Notes: generated from the sequence alone by a model not told the origin. Positions 33,819 to 42,688 are shown, counted from the stretch's first letter. The stretch: 64,000 bases of DNA from Caulobacter sp. UNC279MFTsu5.1 (GCF_900114015.1 NZ_FORN01000002.1:217457-281456); one strand, 5' to 3'. Numbers and translations are program-made.

Positions 33819-34341
33819 GGCGCTGTCGCCCGGATGAAGCGCGCATGACGGCCACGGGTGCAGACCCGCCATGGATGAGAGAGCGAGGTCTGTAGCGTCG
33901 CGCGGGACTGCGCGAGCCCGCATCGGCGACGCTGACGCCAAGGTTGGGTCCAGGGGGCAACCGGAATCGCGGTCTGGTCGGCCGGACCGCTTCTCGGTCG
34001 GCCTGGCGGTCTTGCCGGCCGCTGGTCGGGCGCGCTCGCCGCCATCAGGCGGACGGTGCCCAATGAGCCGAGAGACGCCCTCACCGTGCTAGCCCTTGAG
34101 CCTGCAAGCCCGCGCCGGACTTGCGGGGAAAATCCGTGGAATGCGCAACTGTTCGATCACGGTCCGTTGACGGCCTTTCTCACGCCGGCCGAGAGGCCTT
34201 GATGGCGCGTGTCGTCATGCTCGCCCGACGCCGGGCCTCGCGTGCGGCGAAACACGTGAAGGCTCTCGTCAAGCCGCCCGGCGGCGTCCTTCGGGGTTTT
34301 CGGTTCGAGGCGCGCCGATTTGGGGCGCGCGCGCTGGCGGA
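33819..34341. other. Gap without a supported gene
   Basis: About 520 bases between the TauE/SafE and mscS genes, which converge on it. A plus-strand frame at 33871-34092 is Arg/Ser/Pro-rich with no ribosome site, and longer frames run into mscS in antisense. No terminator with a T-run is obvious. Nothing supported. Confidence 0.45.
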
Positions 34342-35520
34342 TCAGTTGGCGACGCCGCGCAGACCCGCCAGTTCCGAAACTTGGCGCTCGGGCATCACGA
34401 CCTTCAGGTGCGGGAAGGGGATCTCCACGCCGGCTTCGTCGAAGGCCAGTTTGATGCGGCGATTATATTCGCGCCCGACGTTCCATTGTTGCAGCGGCTC
34501 GGTCTTGATCCTGGCCTTCAGCACCACGCCGCTGTCGGCCAGGCTGTCGACCCCGACCACTTCGATGGGGTCCAGGATCTTGTCGGCGAAGTCGGGATCC
34601 GATTTCAGGCGCGCCCCGACCCGCTTCATGATCGACAGCGCCGCGTCCAGGTCCGAGCCATAGGACACCTGCAGATCGAACACATAATAGGAGAAGCTCT
34701 TGGTCAGGTTATGCAGGACCTGGGCCTCGCTATAGGGAAAGACGTGCACGGTGCCGTCGAAGTCCCGCAGCCGGATGGTGCGCAGCGTCATCTGTTCGAC
34801 CAGACCGCCGCTGTCGCCGATGCGGATGATGTCGCCGACCGAGACGATGTCCTCCACGATCAGGAAGATGCCGGTCAGGAAGTCCTTGACCAGGGTCTGG
34901 GCGCCAAAGCCCAAAGCCACGCCGACGACGCCGGCCCCGGCCAAAAGCGGTCCGATCTTCACGCCCAGTTCGCTCAGGGCCATCAGGACCGCCACGATGA
35001 CGATGGCGCTCTGGGCCAGGCCGCGCAGCAGCGGCGCGAGCGTGGCCAATTGGGCGCGCCGACGCGGCTCGACCGCATGGTCGGCGAAGCCGTCCATGCC
35101 TCGCCCGATCGCCAGGCTGACCAGCTCGAAGACCGCCACCGTCGCGATCAGCAACAGCCCCAGGCGGACCGCGCCGGCCAGCATGCGCGCGCCGAGCGGC
35201 GTCGTGGTCCAGGCCAGCAGGTTGAAGCCCCAGATGTCGGCCACGACCAGGACCGCGGCGATCCCGGCAAGCGTCTGGACGATCCAGCCGGCCAGCCGCG
35301 CCAGGCGGTTGGCGCGGACGGTCATCTCCGCGTCGGCGGGACCGGGCAGGCGATGGGCGCCCAGCCTGGCGATGCGCCTGGCCAAACGTCCGGTCGCGAT
35401 CGCCAGGCCGACAACGACCAAGGTCAGAACCAGATTGAGCGCCCAGGCCAGGGCGCTGAGCTGGGCGAAATGGGACAGCAGGCCGGTCAAGGCCGCCAGG
35501 ATGCGTTCGCTGGCCGTCAT
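34342..35520 (-). CDS. Small-conductance mechanosensitive channel (MscS family)
   Basis: 392-residue channel. Four to five membrane helices at 15-230, then the pore helix AGAGVVGVALGFGAQTLVKDFLTGIFLIVEDIVSVGD (shown in blocks; about 215-250) and the beta domain VEQMTLRTIRLRDFDGTVHVFPYS. A cytosolic cage follows to the C-terminus. It opens on membrane tension to release solutes after osmotic downshock. ATG at 35518-35520 has AGGAG upstream and avoids the unneeded N-terminal frame. Confidence 0.92.
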   Translation of the reverse strand: MTASERILAALTGLLSHFAQLSALAWALNLVLTLVVVGLAIATGRLARRIARLGAHRLPGPADAEMTVRANRLARLAGWIVQTLAGIAAVLVVADIWGFNLLAWTTTPLGARMLAGAVRLGLLLIATVAVFELVSLAIGRGMDGFADHAVEPRRRAQLATLAPLLRGLAQSAIVIVAVLMALSELGVKIGPLLAGAGVVGVALGFGAQTLVKDFLTGIFLIVEDIVSVGDIIRIGDSGGLVEQMTLRTIRLRDFDGTVHVFPYSEAQVLHNLTKSFSYYVFDLQVSYGSDLDAALSIMKRVGARLKSDPDFADKILDPIEVVGVDSLADSGVVLKARIKTEPLQQWNVGREYNRRIKLAFDEAGVEIPFPHLKVVMPERQVSELAGLRGVAN

Positions 35521-35563
35521 CGGGAGCGGGTCTCCTTTTTGGGCGTCGGATGGGTCGGCCCGA

Positions 35564-35923
35564 TCAGGCCGCCGCGAAGGCCCTGGACAGGGCCCGGCGC
35601 ACGCGCGCCACCTGGTCGTCCGGCGCGCGCCAGCCCACCGTCTCGACCGCGGCATGGGCGGTCTCGTCCAGCAGCATCGAGCGGACGCCCCAATTGTCGT
35701 TCAGGGTCTGGGCCAGTTGCTCGGCGCTGCGTTGGCCGGTGGTTTGGCTGGCCAGCAGCGCCACGGTGGGGCCGGTGTGGGCGGTCACCGCCAAGGCAAG
35801 CCCCGCGGTGGTGAAGGGGCCGATGACGCTCACCTGCGCCTCGTCGAGGGCGGCCATCAGACGTGTTGCGCGATCCTCGTCGTCGCAAATCAGCAGAATG
35901 GTTTCGTTGATAGGATCGTCCAT
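35564..35923 (-). CDS. Degenerate receiver-domain protein
   Basis: 119-residue stand-alone protein with the fold pattern of a response-regulator receiver: TILLICDDEDRATRLMAALDEAQV retains the acidic pair, but the phospho-acceptor position in PTVALLASQTTG is Ala/Ser and the C-terminal switch Lys is missing (GWRAPDD). It is therefore a pseudo-receiver that would signal without phosphorylation, or a scaffold. GGAGGG precedes the ATG at 35921-35923. It is 43 bases upstream of mscS in the same direction and likely co-transcribed. Confidence 0.75.
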   Translation of the reverse strand: MDDPINETILLICDDEDRATRLMAALDEAQVSVIGPFTTAGLALAVTAHTGPTVALLASQTTGQRSAEQLAQTLNDNWGVRSMLLDETAHAAVETVGWRAPDDQVARVRRALSRAFAAA

Positions 35924-35950
35924 GTTCCCTCCAGCCGATTGTGGTCGAGA

Positions 35951-35969
35951 TAGATCGTAGAACGATCTA
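35951..35969. promoter_or_regulatory. ATCGT-N3-ACGAT palindrome, site 1
   Basis: TAGATCGT-AGA-ACGATCTA, 8-bp perfect arms, 28 bases before the start of the pseudo-receiver/mscS transcription unit. It belongs to a family of seven related palindromes between 35.9 and 50.4 kb. Confidence 0.6.
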
Positions 35970-36031
35970 ATCGGGCGCGGAAACACGATGGCCTGACAAT
36001 ATTGTGAGGCTTTGGCCGGGAACCTTGGCGG

Positions 36032-37333
36032 TCAGAACGGGAAGAACATCGGGATCACGGCCAGGCCCACCGCCCAGGTGATCAGGTTGAGCGGCGCGCC
36101 GATCCGCACGAAATCCAGATAGCGGTAGCCCCCCATCTGGTAGACCAGCACGTTGGTCTGGTAGCCGAACGGCGTGGCGAAGGCGGCGCTGGCGGCCATC
36201 ATCACCGCCACCAGGAAGGGGCGAGGACTGACGCCCAGGCTCTCGGCCAGCGCCACGGCGATCGGCGTCAAAAGCACCGCCACCGCGGCGTTGGAGAGGA
36301 TCTCGGTCAGCAGCAAGGTGGCGCCGTAGATCAGGGCCAGGGCGTAGAGCGGCCCCAATTGCCGCAGCCATCCGACCAGCGCATCGGTGGCCAGGGCCGC
36401 CAGGCCGGTGACCTCCATCGACAAACCCACCACGACCATGCCGGCGATGAGCAACAGGATCTCGGGGCGTAGGCCCTTATAGGCGTTGTCGACACTGATC
36501 ATGCCGGTGACCACCAGCAGCACGGCCCCGGCGAACGCGGCCGCGGCGATCGGCAGCAGGCCCAGGGCCGCCACCGTGACGACCAGGATGAAGACGCCCA
36601 GGGCCGCCCCGGCCCGCAGGGGATCGAAGGGCGCGTCGACCGGATAGAGGGCTGGATCTTCACCGGTGGGCGGATTGATCGCCACGGGCGGGGCGGGGGC
36701 GTCCTGTTCGTCGGGCGAGGGCGCGGCCGACAGCAGCCGGGGACCGAACACTACCATGTAGAGACCGCCGACGGCGGCGATGATCAAGGCGACGGGGGTG
36801 ACCTCGAACAGGCTGAACGTGGGCTGGCCGGCGTTGCGGGCCATGTCGTTGACCAGGAGATTGGTCGAGGTGCCGATCAGCGTGCAGGCCCCGCCCAGGA
36901 TCGTGGCGTAGGACAGCGGGATCAGGAACCGCTTGGGCGACAGGTTCATCGACCGGGCCACATCGCGCACCACCGGCGCGCCCAACACGACGATCGGCGT
37001 ATTGTTCAAGAAGGCCGAGGCTAGGCCGCACAGCACGATCACCATCCACAAACCCGCCGCGCCCAGGCGGGCGCACAGGCGCGTGGCCCCCCGGATCACC
37101 AAGCCCAGCAGGCCCGACAGCTCCATGGCGTAGGCGATGACGAACAGCGAGGCCAAGGCCAAGATGGCAGGACTGGCGAAGGCGGCCTGCACCTCGACCG
37201 GGCGCACGGTCCGCGTCCCCAAGAGCACCGCCGCCCCCGCCAGGGCCACGACGTCCGACCGCAGCTTGCCGTGAATAAGCCCGGCCACGACCGCCGCCAG
37301 GACGGCCAGGGCGATGATTTGGCCCGGCGTCAC
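36032..37333 (-). CDS. SLC13/DASS-family anion permease
   Basis: 433-residue permease with about 10-12 membrane helices, of the SLC13/ArsB-like superfamily. Repeated substrate-loop motifs: AFLNNTPIVVLGAPVV with SATILGGACTLIGTSTNLLVN-like segment (SYATILGGACTLIGTSTN) and TEILSNAAVAVLLTPIAVALA with FATPFGYQTNVLVY. The repeated SNT/SNA and GT-STN features mark the two anion sites. It lacks the TrkA-C domains often found in longer homologues. Substrate (dicarboxylate, sulfate or other anion) cannot be told. The start is GTG at 37331-37333. Confidence 0.87.
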   Translation of the reverse strand: MTPGQIIALAVLAAVVAGLIHGKLRSDVVALAGAAVLLGTRTVRPVEVQAAFASPAILALASLFVIAYAMELSGLLGLVIRGATRLCARLGAAGLWMVIVLCGLASAFLNNTPIVVLGAPVVRDVARSMNLSPKRFLIPLSYATILGGACTLIGTSTNLLVNDMARNAGQPTFSLFEVTPVALIIAAVGGLYMVVFGPRLLSAAPSPDEQDAPAPPVAINPPTGEDPALYPVDAPFDPLRAGAALGVFILVVTVAALGLLPIAAAAFAGAVLLVVTGMISVDNAYKGLRPEILLLIAGMVVVGLSMEVTGLAALATDALVGWLRQLGPLYALALIYGATLLLTEILSNAAVAVLLTPIAVALAESLGVSPRPFLVAVMMAASAAFATPFGYQTNVLVYQMGGYRYLDFVRIGAPLNLITWAVGLAVIPMFFPF

Positions 37334-37426
37334 GGCCTGCGCCCTCGGCTGGTGGCGGCGGCGTCAGGCGCAGACCGGAGCGAAGGCGATTGCAATCTGG
37401 ACCTTGTCTTCTGCTAGGCTCAAGCC

Positions 37427-38269
37427 ATGAGCGACAATAGACAGGGGTCTCCGGACCGCAAGTTCGCCCTGATCGCGCCGCTGGCCATCGGCGCGGCGGC
37501 GATCGTCGTGCTGGTCCTGGTGCTGACCCGCCCTGCGCCGGCGCCGCCCATCGTGGAGGCGCCGCCGCCGGTGGTCGCCGCGCCGCCGGCCAAGGCCGTT
37601 CCAGCCGCCGTGGCCTCGCGCGCTGATCTGATCGCGTCGGCGGCCAAGGCGGCCGACGCCTATGCTTCGGGCGCGCCCACTAGCGGCGGCGACCTTGTGG
37701 GGCGGCGATTTTCGGTACGCCTAGCGTTCGGTTGCGCCGGTCCCGTCGCCGATCCGGGTCCCGCCCAGGCCTATTACCAGGTCGACGCCAAGGCTTCGTC
37801 GCTGCGCCTGGTCGCCCGGCCCTCGATCTGGACGGACCTGCCGCTCGTTCGCGCCGCGCCCACGCCGGCGGGCATAGAGACCGTCGAAGGGTTCTGGATC
37901 CCGCGGCCTTGGCTGACGGGCGACCGGTGCTCCAAGCGGCGCGAGGTGGCGCCGCCCGCCACGCCCACGCCGGTGGAGCAGCCAAGCCTTGGGCTGGCGG
38001 TTCTGCATGGCCAGGACGCCGCGCGGACCGAGCGCCGAGGCCAGCGTCCTTATGAGCATGTCCTGAAGCTGCCGCCCGATGGCGCGGCGCAGGGCCGGGT
38101 GTTCGAGCTGGTGCTGGAGGGGCGGATCTCCGGCTTCGCCGACGGCGCGGCGGCCCACTGCTGGAGCGAGTCGGCCGAGCATCGGCCCGTCTGCCTCTAT
38201 GCAGTGGATCTCGACCGTGTCGCCTTCGAGGACGCCGACGGAACGGTTCTGGCCGATTGGCCACGATAG
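37427..38269 (+). CDS. Membrane-anchored conserved hypothetical protein
   Basis: 280-residue protein with a single N-terminal membrane helix (LIAPLAIGAAAIVVLVLVLT, about 16-35), a Pro/Ala linker (to about 65) and an extracytoplasmic domain with four Cys (FGCAGP, DRCSKR, AHCWSES, PVCLY), probably paired. The middle domain contains ASGAPTSGGDLVGRRFSVRLAFGC and EGFWIPRPWL. No catalytic motif is recognised. It appears conserved-type in composition but no family name can be given. It is divergent from the SLC13 gene. Confidence 0.7.
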   Translation: MSDNRQGSPDRKFALIAPLAIGAAAIVVLVLVLTRPAPAPPIVEAPPPVVAAPPAKAVPAAVASRADLIASAAKAADAYASGAPTSGGDLVGRRFSVRLAFGCAGPVADPGPAQAYYQVDAKASSLRLVARPSIWTDLPLVRAAPTPAGIETVEGFWIPRPWLTGDRCSKRREVAPPATPTPVEQPSLGLAVLHGQDAARTERRGQRPYEHVLKLPPDGAAQGRVFELVLEGRISGFADGAAAHCWSESAEHRPVCLYAVDLDRVAFEDADGTVLADWPR

Positions 38270-38287
38270 GGCGGTCTGCGCTCTGCT

Positions 38288-38767
38288 TCAGGGCGACGGC
38301 GGGGCGGCGCGATGGGCCGCCTCGATGATTTCGGCCAAGATGTCGGCGCCCCGGCGAAGCTGACCCAGGTTGCGCCTTGAGATGGTCTCCAAGATGTCCG
38401 CGCCGCGTGGCCGCAGCTCCAACACCACCCGGCGCCGATCGGCGTCGTCGTCGCGCCGGGACACCAGGTCCCGTTCGATAAGGCGCGCCACCAGTTCAAC
38501 GGCGCTGTGGTTCTTGATCAGCAGACTTTGGGCCAAGTCGCCGATCGAGATGGGATCGGGACCGGGATGGGCCTTGATGGTCAGGAGGGCCTGATGCTGT
38601 TGGCTGGTCAGGCCATAGGCCCGCGCGCCTTCTTCGCTGAACGCCAGGAACTGGCGGATGGCGCGGCGAAACTCTCCCAGGGCTTGATAGTCATCGGCGG
38701 TTAGGGGCCGGCCCTGATCGACATCGGCCTCGGCGTCGGGGGGGGAGGGCTGGTCAGGCGGTGTCAC
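38288..38767 (-). CDS. MarR-family transcriptional regulator
   Basis: 159-residue winged-helix regulator. LTSQQHQALLTIKAHPGPDPISIGDLAQSLLIKNHSAVELVARLIERDLVSRRDDDADRRRVVLEL (in blocks) is a full MarR domain with recognition helix and wing. The start is GTG at 38765-38767 with AGGA eight bases upstream. The intergenic region to the divergent small membrane protein holds a perfect palindrome of the ATCGT-N3-ACGAT family in promoter position, which makes this protein the best local candidate to bind that family of sites. Confidence 0.88.
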   Translation of the reverse strand: MTPPDQPSPPDAEADVDQGRPLTADDYQALGEFRRAIRQFLAFSEEGARAYGLTSQQHQALLTIKAHPGPDPISIGDLAQSLLIKNHSAVELVARLIERDLVSRRDDDADRRRVVLELRPRGADILETISRRNLGQLRRGADILAEIIEAAHRAAPPSP

Positions 38768-38859
38768 GGGCAAGGTCCTGGCGCGCGAACCACTCGCGTC
38801 GCTGCCGACTTTCTAGCACGCCGGTCGAGTCGCGGGAGAGGCGGGTTGGCGCGCTCCAT

Positions 38860-38888
38860 TTGACATCGCATCGTGGCACGATATTTAT
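38860..38888 (+). promoter_or_regulatory. Promoter with embedded ATCGT-N3-ACGAT palindrome, site 2
   Basis: TTGACA at 38860-38865 and ATTTAT at 38883-38888 are 17 bases apart, and the spacer contains ATCGTGGCACGAT (38870-38882). A protein bound here would cover the space between -35 and -10. The site also lies 103 bases upstream of the MarR start on the other strand. Confidence 0.6.
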
Positions 38889-38938
38889 AGGGCATGACTG
38901 ATCGCACACCCCACCGCGACTCGGTCACGGGGGCGCCG

Positions 38939-39145
38939 ATGCGAGCCTTCAGGGTCGGGTTCGCATCGGCGTTTCGGGGCAGAGGCCTGATGATCGCGCT
39001 GGTCGGGGCCGCTCTTATGGCGGCCGCGGGTGCTTGGGCCGGGTCCCGCCTTGGCCTGGACGAGCTGGAAATGCGACCGTCTCGCGGGCCGCATCTGCGC
39101 GTGCTGCCCGGGCAGGGCGGTAAAGCCAGCGTCACTATCCCGTGA
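38939..39145 (+). CDS. Small membrane protein divergent from marR
   Basis: 68 residues (MRAFRVGFASAFRGRGLMIA...), one membrane helix at about 17-35 (LMIALVGAALMAAAGAWAGS) and a periplasmic tail ending GGKASVTIP. ATG at 38939 with GGGGG upstream is chosen because the predicted transcription start (about 38895) is too near an earlier ATG at 38894. It may be the target of MarR. No family recognised. Confidence 0.5.
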   Translation: MRAFRVGFASAFRGRGLMIALVGAALMAAAGAWAGSRLGLDELEMRPSRGPHLRVLPGQGGKASVTIP

Positions 39146-39543
39146 CCCGACCCCCATCGACGAGCCGGCCTGTTAGGTTGCGCTCGGGTCCTGCCCATAC
39201 GTCCGGGGCCGTCATCACGCTTTCGTCGCACAGTGCGACAGGATCGGCGGCTCGCGCGGCCAATCCGCCATCGTTGGAGAACCACCGCGCCGCGCACGGC
39301 GCTCGCATTCACAAGGGGCCTGTCATGCCATCATCGATTTCGCCGGGCGAACCACGCCTTCTGTTCGCCCGCTGCTGCGCGCCGCCCAGCCCCGCCGGCC
39401 GCGCGCCTCCACCGTAAGGCCCGTTTGATCGCTCGTAGCGCGCTTCTGGCGCGCCGCCCCTTGCGCCGCCGCCGAAGCTCACCGGTGCGCTGGCGTCCTT
39501 GCGTCCGAATTTGACTATTCCGGCGCCTGCCATGGAGTCCGCC
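39146..39543. other. Gap upstream of otsBA
   Basis: About 400 bases. It contains a perfect 15-base palindrome, GTCGCAC-A-GTGCGAC, at 39225-39239, a possible operator or hairpin, and presumably the otsB promoter. Frames across it are Pro/Arg/Ala-rich and lack ribosome sites. Confidence 0.45.
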
Positions 39544-40317
39544 ATGACGGCCCAGATCATCACCTTTCCCGATCCCTTGCCGCCCCCGCCGCCGCTGAAC
39601 CCCGCCGGCTGCGCATTGTTTCTCGACCTCGACGGCGTGTTGGCGCCGATCGTCGACCGGCCGCAGGATGTCGGGCCCGATCCGCGGCGAACCCTCATCC
39701 TGCGCCAGCTGGCAGAACGTCTGCAGCGTCGTCTCGCCATCGTCAGCGGGCGAACCCTCGCCGAAATCTCGGCGATCACCGAGGACGCCGTGGCGGCCGT
39801 GGCCGGCGTGCACGGCTTGCAAAGACGCACGGTCTTGGGCGAGGAGGTCGCCCCGCTGCCCGACGCCGACCTGGCCGACGCCGCAGCCGTGTTCAAGGCC
39901 TTGGCCCGCGCCCAGCCGCTCCTGCTGGTCGAGGAAAAAGGCTTGAGCGTCGCGCTGCACTATCGCGCTTGCCCCAGCGCCTGCGAGGCGGTGCGCGAGG
40001 CCGCTCGGCGCCTGGAGGCGGCCACGGGCCTGATCCTGCAGGAGGGCGACATGGTCGCCGAGCTGCGAACGGCCGGCGGGGACAAGGGCCAGGCGGTCCA
40101 GGCCTTCCTGGCCGAATGGCCGTTCCAGGGCGCGCGGCCGATCTTCGTGGGGGATGACCTCACCGACGAGGACGGGTTCATGGCCGCCGAGGCCGCGGGC
40201 GGGTATGGCGTCCTTGTCGGTATGAGCGGCCGCCAGACCCTGGCGCGTCATCGCCTGCCCGACGTTCCCGCCGTCCTGGACTGGCTGGAGGCGGCCATTC
40301 CCGGAGGCCTCGCATGA
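39544..40317 (+). CDS. otsB: Trehalose-6-phosphate phosphatase (OtsB)
   Basis: 257-residue HAD-family phosphatase that converts trehalose 6-phosphate to trehalose. Motif I FLDLDGVLAPI (nucleophile and acid Asp), motif II IVSGRTL, GVHGLQRR, and motif III/IV GDKGQAV with FVGDDLTDEDGF. ATG at 39544 has GGAG six bases upstream; the ATG at 39532 does not. It overlaps otsA by four bases, giving the full OtsBA pathway for an osmo- and desiccation protectant. Confidence 0.94.
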   Translation: MTAQIITFPDPLPPPPPLNPAGCALFLDLDGVLAPIVDRPQDVGPDPRRTLILRQLAERLQRRLAIVSGRTLAEISAITEDAVAAVAGVHGLQRRTVLGEEVAPLPDADLADAAAVFKALARAQPLLLVEEKGLSVALHYRACPSACEAVREAARRLEAATGLILQEGDMVAELRTAGGDKGQAVQAFLAEWPFQGARPIFVGDDLTDEDGFMAAEAAGGYGVLVGMSGRQTLARHRLPDVPAVLDWLEAAIPGGLA

Positions 40318-41729
40318 GCCGGCTCATCGTGGTGTCAAACCGGGTCAATCCGCCCAGCGACCAAGGGGTCGGCACGGCCGGCGGCCTGGCCATGGCCTTG
40401 GCGGCGGCGCTGCGGGAATATTCCGGGGTCTGGTTCGGCTGGAGCGGCGAGACCACCGAGACCTTCACCGGCCAGATCGCCATGCAGAAGATCGGTGGCG
40501 TCACCGTGGCTCTGGTCGACCTGGAGGAGCAGGATCGCGAGGAATATTACGACGGCTACGCCAACCGCACGCTCTGGCCGATCTTCCACTCGCGCACCGA
40601 CCTGGCCGCCTACGAGCGCTCGTTCGGAGAGGGTTATGAGCGGGTCAATCGCCGGTTCGCCGAGACGCTCGCGCCTCTGATCGGCCCAGGTGACCGAGTA
40701 TGGATCCACGATTATCACCTGATCCCCCTGGCCCAGGAGTTGCGACGGCTGGGCGTGACCAACCGGATCGGCTTCTTCCTGCATATCCCGTGGCCGAGCC
40801 GGCGCTTGTTGACCACGCTGCCCCAGCATCGCGAACTGGTGGAATCCTTGCTGGCCTATGACCTGGTGGGCTTCCAGACGCGCGACGCCCTGGAGGCGTT
40901 CAGCGACTATGTCGAACGCGATCTGAACCTGACGATCGAGGATGGCGTGATCGCGGCCGAAGGCCGCTCCACCCGGATCGGGGCCTTTCCGATCGGCATC
41001 GAGGGTGACGCCTTCGCCGAACTGGCGCGCGGGGACACCGCGCAAGCGGCGTTCGAGCGCGTGCGATCAAGCCAGACCGGGCGCAAGATGATCCTGGGCG
41101 TGGATCGCCTCGACTATTCCAAAGGGCTGGAGGAGCGGTTCCTGGCCTATGAGCAACTGCTGGCCGATCACCCCGACTGGGCCGAGCGGGTGTTCTTGTT
41201 GCAGATCGCCACCGCGAGCCGTGACGCGGTGGAAGCCTATCAGGAAATCCGCGCCCGCCTGGAGGGGGTCTCTGGCCGGATCAACGGCGCCTACGCCACC
41301 GTCGATTGGGTGCCGATCCGCTACGTCAATCGCGCCCATCGGCGTGACGAGCTGGCGGGCATTTACCGAGCCGCCCATGTCGGGCTGGTCACGCCGCTGC
41401 GCGATGGCATGAACCTGGTGGCCAAGGAATATGTCGCCGCCCAGGATCCCGACGATCCCGGCGTGCTGGTCCTGTCGCGCTATGCGGGGGCGGCCGAGCA
41501 GATGGGCGACGCCCTGATCATCAACCCCTTCAGCCGCGAGGAAACCTCCGAAGCGCTGGAGCGAGCCCTGTCCATGCCAAGGGCCGAGCGGATCGCGCGC
41601 TGGCGGCGACTGATGGACGGGGTCTCACGCGACGATGTCGCCGCCTGGCGCGACAGCTACGTCACCGCGCTCGACCTTGAAAACCCCGCCCACGCGCAGG
41701 ATGGCGGAGACAGTCGCAAAGCCTCGTGA
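40314..41729 (+). CDS. otsA: Trehalose-6-phosphate synthase (OtsA)
   Basis: 471-residue GT20 glycosyltransferase that joins UDP-glucose and glucose 6-phosphate. Typical segments: VVSNRVNPP, GGLAMAL, WPIFHSRTDLAAYER, VWIHDYHLIPLAQELRR, GFFLHIPWPSR, VGFQTRDALEAF, ILGVDRLDYSKGLEERFLAYE, VTPLRDGMNLVAKEYVAAQ and VLSRYAGAAEQM. All match family order. The stop codon overlaps one of the ATCGT-type palindromes. Trehalose synthesis next to MscS and ClC genes gives this region an osmotic-stress flavour. Confidence 0.96.
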   Translation: MSRLIVVSNRVNPPSDQGVGTAGGLAMALAAALREYSGVWFGWSGETTETFTGQIAMQKIGGVTVALVDLEEQDREEYYDGYANRTLWPIFHSRTDLAAYERSFGEGYERVNRRFAETLAPLIGPGDRVWIHDYHLIPLAQELRRLGVTNRIGFFLHIPWPSRRLLTTLPQHRELVESLLAYDLVGFQTRDALEAFSDYVERDLNLTIEDGVIAAEGRSTRIGAFPIGIEGDAFAELARGDTAQAAFERVRSSQTGRKMILGVDRLDYSKGLEERFLAYEQLLADHPDWAERVFLLQIATASRDAVEAYQEIRARLEGVSGRINGAYATVDWVPIRYVNRAHRRDELAGIYRAAHVGLVTPLRDGMNLVAKEYVAAQDPDDPGVLVLSRYAGAAEQMGDALIINPFSREETSEALERALSMPRAERIARWRRLMDGVSRDDVAAWRDSYVTALDLENPAHAQDGGDSRKAS

Positions 41730-41735
41730 TACGAT
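41723..41735 (+). promoter_or_regulatory. ATCGT-N3-ACGAT-type palindrome, site 3 (one mismatch)
   Basis: cTCGTGATACGAT, overlapping the otsA stop codon and 62 bases upstream of the 33-residue membrane protein gene. It departs from the family consensus only at the first base and is followed by GT as in sites 4 and 7. Confidence 0.4.
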
Positions 41736-41796
41736 GTTCCGTCGATAAAGACCGATCAAGGCGACCGTCAGTGTCGCCGACCGGGAGGAGACGCTC

Positions 41797-41898
41797 ATGA
41801 AGCGGGGTTGGACTAGTAGTGTCCCGATCGAGATCATTCTCGTGGCCCTGACGGCGCTGGGTTGCCTGGCGGCGATCTCGCTGCGTCTGGCCGGTTGA
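41797..41898 (+). CDS. 33-residue membrane peptide
   Basis: ATG at 41797 preceded by GGGAGGAG at ideal spacing. The peptide begins MKRGWTSSVPIEIILVALTA and ends SLRLAG: a single membrane helix of about 20 residues with a positive N-terminus. The strong ribosome site and membrane character support a real short gene between otsA and the 41932 gene. Confidence 0.6.
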   Translation: MKRGWTSSVPIEIILVALTALGCLAAISLRLAG

Positions 41899-41931
41899 GG
41901 CGCTGGAAGACGGTATTGGAGTGGATGTCGC

Positions 41932-42234
41932 ATGGCCCATGTTGACTGGGAAGATGCGCTCGAAATCGTCGTGGGCTTCTTGGAGGCGCCCCCTGCGGCC
42001 GACACCGAGGATGGCAAGCGATTCGATCAGGCCCTTTTGCGTGTGCTGGCCAACGCGCCGACGGCGGATCACGACGACGGCGCCGCCGCGCCGGCCGACA
42101 GCGTGGCTGGGCTCGACGAGGGGCTGCGGGCGCGACTAGACGCATTGGCGCGTCGCCGCGCCCATGCCAATCCCTTCGGCGATCATCCCGACGGGATTGG
42201 ACCCACCTTGGGGATGGATTTGAGTGGATCTTGA
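41932..42234 (+). CDS. Small acidic hypothetical protein
   Basis: 100 residues (MAHVDWEDALEIVVGFLEAP...), soluble, acidic, Ala/Asp-rich, predicted helical with two disordered stretches (ADHDDGAAAPADS; HPDGIGPTLGMD). No family recognised. It lies between the short membrane peptide and the winged-helix/DUF5985 cluster in the same direction. Confidence 0.6.
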   Translation: MAHVDWEDALEIVVGFLEAPPAADTEDGKRFDQALLRVLANAPTADHDDGAAAPADSVAGLDEGLRARLDALARRRAHANPFGDHPDGIGPTLGMDLSGS

Positions 42235-42298
42235 GGGGGGGAGTTTGATTGTGCCGGTCGAGGCGGGACGCATGGCCGCAACGGGGCGCGAAACCTAG

Positions 42299-42688
42299 AT
42301 GCCGCGATCGGGGAATCCTGGTTTCGATGAGGATGTCGCGCGGTTCGTCATCGCGGATCTTCGCACCGTCTGGGCTCTGGAATTGCTGATGTTGCTTCGC
42401 GGCGCGCCAGACCAGACCTGGACGCCGACGGCGTTGACGGCCGAGCTGCGCGGCAATCTGGCCATGGTCGAGGACATGCTCGGGCGCCTGGAGGGTCTTG
42501 GCCTGGTGGGCCGCGAAGCCGATGGGTGGCGCTATCGTCCCGCCCAGCCGGCCCTTGACGACCTGTGCGGTCGGACAGAACAAGCTTATCGGCAAAAACC
42601 TTTCGCGATGATCAGCATGATCTACCGGGGCGCTGGACCCTTGCGTGACCTCGCCGACGCCTTCCGTTTCAAGGACGGCAAGCCATGA
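42299..42688 (+). CDS. Winged-helix-like regulator of the DUF5985 cluster
   Basis: 129-residue protein with DVARFVIADLRTVWALELLMLLRGAPDQTWTPTALTAELRGNLAMVEDMLGRLEGLGLVGREADGWRYRPAQP (in blocks), the helix pattern of a winged-helix DNA-binding domain. It overlaps the first DUF5985 gene by four bases. Coupling of a small regulator with two DUF5985 membrane proteins is a recurring trio in alphaproteobacteria. Ligand and targets are unknown. ATG at 42299. Confidence 0.72.
   Translation: MPRSGNPGFDEDVARFVIADLRTVWALELLMLLRGAPDQTWTPTALTAELRGNLAMVEDMLGRLEGLGLVGREADGWRYRPAQPALDDLCGRTEQAYRQKPFAMISMIYRGAGPLRDLADAFRFKDGKP

Noticed and set aside
33871..34092. 73-codon plus-strand frame after the TauE/SafE gene
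   Set aside because: Arg/Ser/Pro-rich, no ribosome site, no start context and no family.
35996..36005. Palindrome ACAATATTGT downstream of the SLC13 gene
   Set aside because: Short, at the 3' side of a gene and without a promoter context; could be chance.
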